DNA from: Conidiobolus incongruus B7586
Taxonomy: Eukaryota > Entomophthoromycota > Entomophthoromycetes > Entomophthorales > Conidiobolaceae
DNA: 10,911 nucleotides
Reading direction: 5' to 3'
Assembly: GCA_000697335.1 (NCBI GenBank)
Contig: JNEM01008559.1
Span: 1-10,911 of the forward strand
Within the stretch, counting starts at the first letter, position 1. Each line of letters begins with the position of its first letter. The notes below the pieces were generated by a model. The model was not told the DNA's origin. It ran no database searches and was given only the letters and a program-made list of their open reading frames with translations. The position numbers and the translations under genes are program-made. This document shows positions 8,801 through 10,911 of this stretch, one piece after another.

Positions 8801-9496
8801 TTACAACCAAATTGCCTATGAATCAATACATTAGTAAAAGTTTCAAATCCTTTTTTTTCATTTGATTACTTGACAATTTCTTTTAATGCATTTACACATC
8901 CTGTTACAACTTTGGCTAATTTATGACTTAAACCAGGGATCAGAGCATCCTAAAAATTATTATTTAATAATGAGAATCAAAATGTGATGGTTTAAAAATC
9001 ATACAATGACAGGATCAGGGACATCTGCCTCAACTAACATTAAAATAATATCTAACGATTTGGCTTTAGTTCCAGCTCTCATCGCACCTAAACCTTTATC
9101 GATGATTGGAGGAATCACAGCTTCAGGTACACTAAATAAATTAGTTTAGCAATTAAAATTGATTGGGTTAAAAGAAATTACCCTTTTATATCAGGTGCGT
9201 TTTCAACATATGCCAAAATACAAGCTAATCCAGCTTCTTGGGCTGCCATATTAGCGTCTTGGGCGAATGAATTAAGGGATCCTGTCCATTTTGAAAATTC
9301 ATAACTTTCTGTTTCAGGATCTAGACTATTAAGTTTCTTTTTTAAGTCCTCATATCCTTCTAAACGAGCTTTCCAAGACTAGATTAAAAATTCCATTAGA
9401 ATCTGTTATATCGAAAAAATGCGAGGATTAAAATAATTATACTTTATGAGCAATTTTATCTTCGATAGAGAGTGAAGAAAAATCTTCTTCTGACAT
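2886..9496 (-). CDS. CKAP5/XMAP215 (STU2, alp14): XMAP215/Dis1/Stu2-family microtubule polymerase, 19 exons, five TOG domains
   Basis: TOG-domain proteins capture tubulin dimers and speed microtubule growth at plus ends, spindle poles and kinetochores. Exons in coding order: 9496-9443, 9378-9182, 9131-9005, 8949-8870, 8815-8725, 8674-8594, 8537-8411, 8361-8252, 8203-8087, 8033-7842, 7784-7386, 7334-7200, 7148-6977, 6926-6814, 6762-6675, 6625-6524, 6468-6259, 6209-5889, 5827-2886. They sum to 5658 nt: 1885 aa plus TAA. All 18 introns are GT-AG, 48-64 bp. Approximate domains: TOG1 1-215, acidic/Ala-Pro linker 235-275, TOG2 276-500, Lys/Pro/Ser linker 500-605, TOG3 608-825, TOG4 855-1085, Ser-rich basic linker 1086-1175, TOG5 1176-1449, Ser/Pro linker 1450-1592, C-terminal helical domain 1593-1872. 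The start is the ATG at 9496-9494, which places HKSWKARLEGYEDL at residues 17-30, as in animal XMAP215 (HK.WKAR..GYEEL). Length and order match animal CKAP5 (about 2030 aa), not the two-TOG yeast proteins. Exact exon ends need transcripts. Confidence 0.95.
5889..7334 (-). other. XMAP215 exons 12-18: KP-rich linker, TOG3, start of TOG4
   Basis: Exon 12 (7334-7200) encodes 45 residues of Lys/Pro/Ser linker with the motif KPPV three times. TOG3 begins in exon 13 with DHIPTNLIEDLNSTAWKTRL (W622) and closes in exon 18 with the family-specific segment VEDLNPNLLNNIDKEFDK (residues 804-821; animal counterpart EDEKPALLSQIDAEFEK). A Pro/Asn spacer follows, then TOG4 starts with NNANWKIRKEGLDAVV (W880). 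Exon 16 starts at the second of two AGs (6626), because the first gives a stop six codons later. Confidence 0.85.
7386..9496 (-). other. XMAP215 exons 1-11: TOG1, TOG2 and linkers
   Basis: TOG1 carries the first-HEAT-loop tryptophan (SWKAR, W20) and the later loop HSDKNVRAE (residues 175-183, ending exon 5). Both are positions that contact tubulin in TOG structures. Exon 7 ends in an Ala/Pro run, and an acidic stretch spans exons 7-8. TOG2 starts at the exon 8/9 junction with ASPKWKERVEALEPLK (W294) and repeats the loop signature as GHKNPNVRAE. Exon 11 ends in a Pro/Ser-rich tail. Introns fall in all three phases, so they are not simple domain borders. Confidence 0.85.
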
Positions 9497-9760
9497 TTTA
9501 ATCAATTAACAATAAAATAACTCTAAAATTAACTATTAAATAAATGAAAAATATTATTTATTTTTACAATTACTTGATAAATTTATAATTTTGATTTTAA
9601 ATAACAATGATCTGATTAAAATAAATTTATATATTAAATAGAATCAAAAAACAAGGTTGATTCAATCTTTATTATTATCTAAATCTTTGTATTACACTTA
9701 TATCAATTTGATGACTTCATTTCAGGGTGCTTTGATTGGTTGGTTAAGTTGAATTTCATA
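9497..9760 (-). promoter_or_regulatory. Upstream region of the XMAP215 gene with a CCAAT box
   Basis: The sequence is AT-rich directly before the start codon, with A at -3. On the minus strand a CCAAT motif (9739-9735, inside CCAACCAATCA) sits about 240 bp upstream of the ATG. CCAAT is the binding site of the HAP/NF-Y complex in fungi. Several TATAAA-like strings occur (for example 9587-9582), but they mean little in this composition. Confidence 0.3.
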
Positions 9761-10519
9761 AATGAAAATATTTAGTTTGATCAGATTTTTAAGAATTGTT
9801 TAAATGGAAAATTTAACAAAAATGAACATTAATATGATTGTTAATTTAGTTTACTAGTCACAAAACAAACTCAAGTTTCTTTTGTTTCTTCTCCTGAGCA
9901 TTATTGTCTAATAATTGATATTATTCGAAATAATTTCAAAATATCTAGTTCAGTCATTTCGAGTAAATTTAATTATAAATCTATGAAATATGTCTCCAAG
10001 TAATTTTGCAGTATAGTTTCATAATGCTGTATTGATGATATATCTACCATCGAAATAATATTTTTTTGAAAAAAATACTATTTGATAATGAATAATGTAT
10101 TGATAAATATGAGTAAATAGAAATATATTAATTGAATATTTAAAATAATTCATTTTCATTTATAAGTAATTACTTAGGTTATATTATTGTATTAGATCAA
10201 ATAAATTATAACTAATCAATCATTTAGTAATGGCATTGGTATTACACAAAATTATTAAAATTTCTTTATCAGAAAAGTTTATTTCAGTAAACTAGTTTGT
10301 TTAGGTAATGCAATTTGATAACAAAAAACCCAAAGAATATAACATATATATGGATATGTTGTATCAAATTTTTATTTTCAAATATATAATTTATGTTTGG
10401 AATTGGATTTCATTTTCCAAAATTTTCAAATTCATTCAAGAAAGTTTAGATCAAATTTTGATCATTTATTCTGTAAGATTAAAATTAAACCATATATTAA
10501 ACTTAATCCAAAATAATAT

Positions 10520-10826
10520 AAAATTTATATTTTATTTATTAACATAAAAATGATTTTCATTCATTAGTCAATCAATTAGCATTTTATTAAATGATACATT
10601 AAAATAATTTTATAATTTTGCAAATTTTCCCAAATTAAAATAATATTTTTATATTATTATTATTAAGAAATAAAAAACAAATCATATGAAGCAATATAAT
10701 GAACTATGCTAAAAATCATATCACTTATTAAAGGGAATTATAAGTGATATAACTTGAAAAATTATATAAAGACTATTTTATTAATTTATTTAAAATTTAT
10801 ATTTTATTATAAGAAATAAAAAACAA
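10520..10826. repeat. Two pairs of 17-bp direct repeats
   Basis: The string aaaatttatattttatt occurs at 10520-10536 and 10792-10808. The string taagaaataaaaaacaa occurs at 10664-10680 and 10810-10826. The second pair ends in the same tract on both sides of a palindrome at 10718-10750. Both are low-complexity, so they may be simple drift, but the nested layout could mark a small decayed element. Confidence 0.4.
10718..10750. repeat. 11-bp inverted repeat (hairpin)
   Basis: Arms 10718-10728 (atatcacttat) and 10740-10750 (ataagtgatat) are perfect reverse complements with an 11-nt loop (taaagggaatt). It lies between the copies of a 17-bp direct repeat. Function unknown. Confidence 0.55.
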
Positions 10827-10911
10827 TGGACTTGATTTAATAGCTTAATTAATGTCTTAAATATATACCTTGAAGATATATTTTATCTGAATAGATTTTT
10901 ACTAATATATT

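Larger units (their letters stand above)
9761..10911. other. AT-rich spacer, no gene seen
   Basis: No recognisable coding region. The longest open stretches are low-complexity I/F/N/K-rich translations expected from A/T-rich DNA. A 52-codon stretch (9845-10003, plus) without a usable start is somewhat less biased but matches nothing I know. Small repeats at the right end are listed separately. Confidence 0.6.

Noticed and set aside
9845-10003. 52-codon open stretch on the plus strand (contains VSFVSSPEHYCLIIDII)
   Set aside because: Slightly less A/T-biased and exon-like, but it has no usable start and no partner exons found, and I do not recognise the protein. It may be a relic.
10308-10547. 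79-codon open frame on the plus strand
   Set aside because: I/F/N/K-rich translation typical of A/T-rich spacer; no family, no splice context, no codon-use signal.
1-10911. CRISPR arrays, tRNA or rRNA genes, bacterial operon signals, transposase or reverse transcriptase genes
   Set aside because: None seen. No regularly spaced repeats, no cloverleaf or rRNA signature recognised, and no mobile-element protein motifs on either strand.

Overview
The window looks like a piece of a very AT-rich fungal nuclear genome. Two intron-bearing protein genes and one decayed gene copy sit in gene-poor, strongly A/T-biased spacer. The coding genes use the standard code, and their introns are short: 48-64 bp in one gene and 49-89 bp in the other. 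One intron carries textbook minor-spliceosome (U12-type, AT-AC) signals. An AT-rich genome, a full five-TOG XMAP215 protein and a U12-type intron together suggest an early-diverging Mucoromycota fungus, most likely a Glomeromycotina (arbuscular mycorrhizal, Rhizophagus-like) genome. The lineage is inference; the gene calls come from reading the translations.

Layout: 1-656 is AT-rich spacer with one strong 15-bp-stem hairpin (414-455). 657-1186 on the minus strand is a degenerate copy of the RNA polymerase subunit RPB5/RPABC1, lacking its N-terminus and carrying an in-frame stop and a frame break. 1187-1684 is the upstream region of the next gene. 1685-2521 on the plus strand is a complete seven-exon gene for glia maturation factor (GMF, 142 aa), an Arp2/3-binding ADF-homology protein. 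Its first intron directly follows the ATG, and its third intron is AT-AC. 2522-2885 is the tail-to-tail gap, with one candidate poly(A) signal for each gene. 2886-9496 on the minus strand is a complete 19-exon gene for an XMAP215/Dis1/Stu2/CKAP5-family microtubule polymerase (1885 aa, five TOG domains plus the animal-like C-terminal helical domain). 9497-10911 is AT-rich spacer holding its upstream region and some small repeats.

The two intact genes act on different halves of the cytoskeleton: GMF on branched actin, XMAP215 on microtubule plus ends. They converge but share no visible regulatory region, so their adjacency may be chance. The splicing is the most unusual content: the AT-AC intron next to a 22-nt microexon, the intron immediately after the start codon, a competing tandem acceptor, a stop-free intron of 3n length, and an intron-free 2.9-kb 3' half in an otherwise intron-dense gene.
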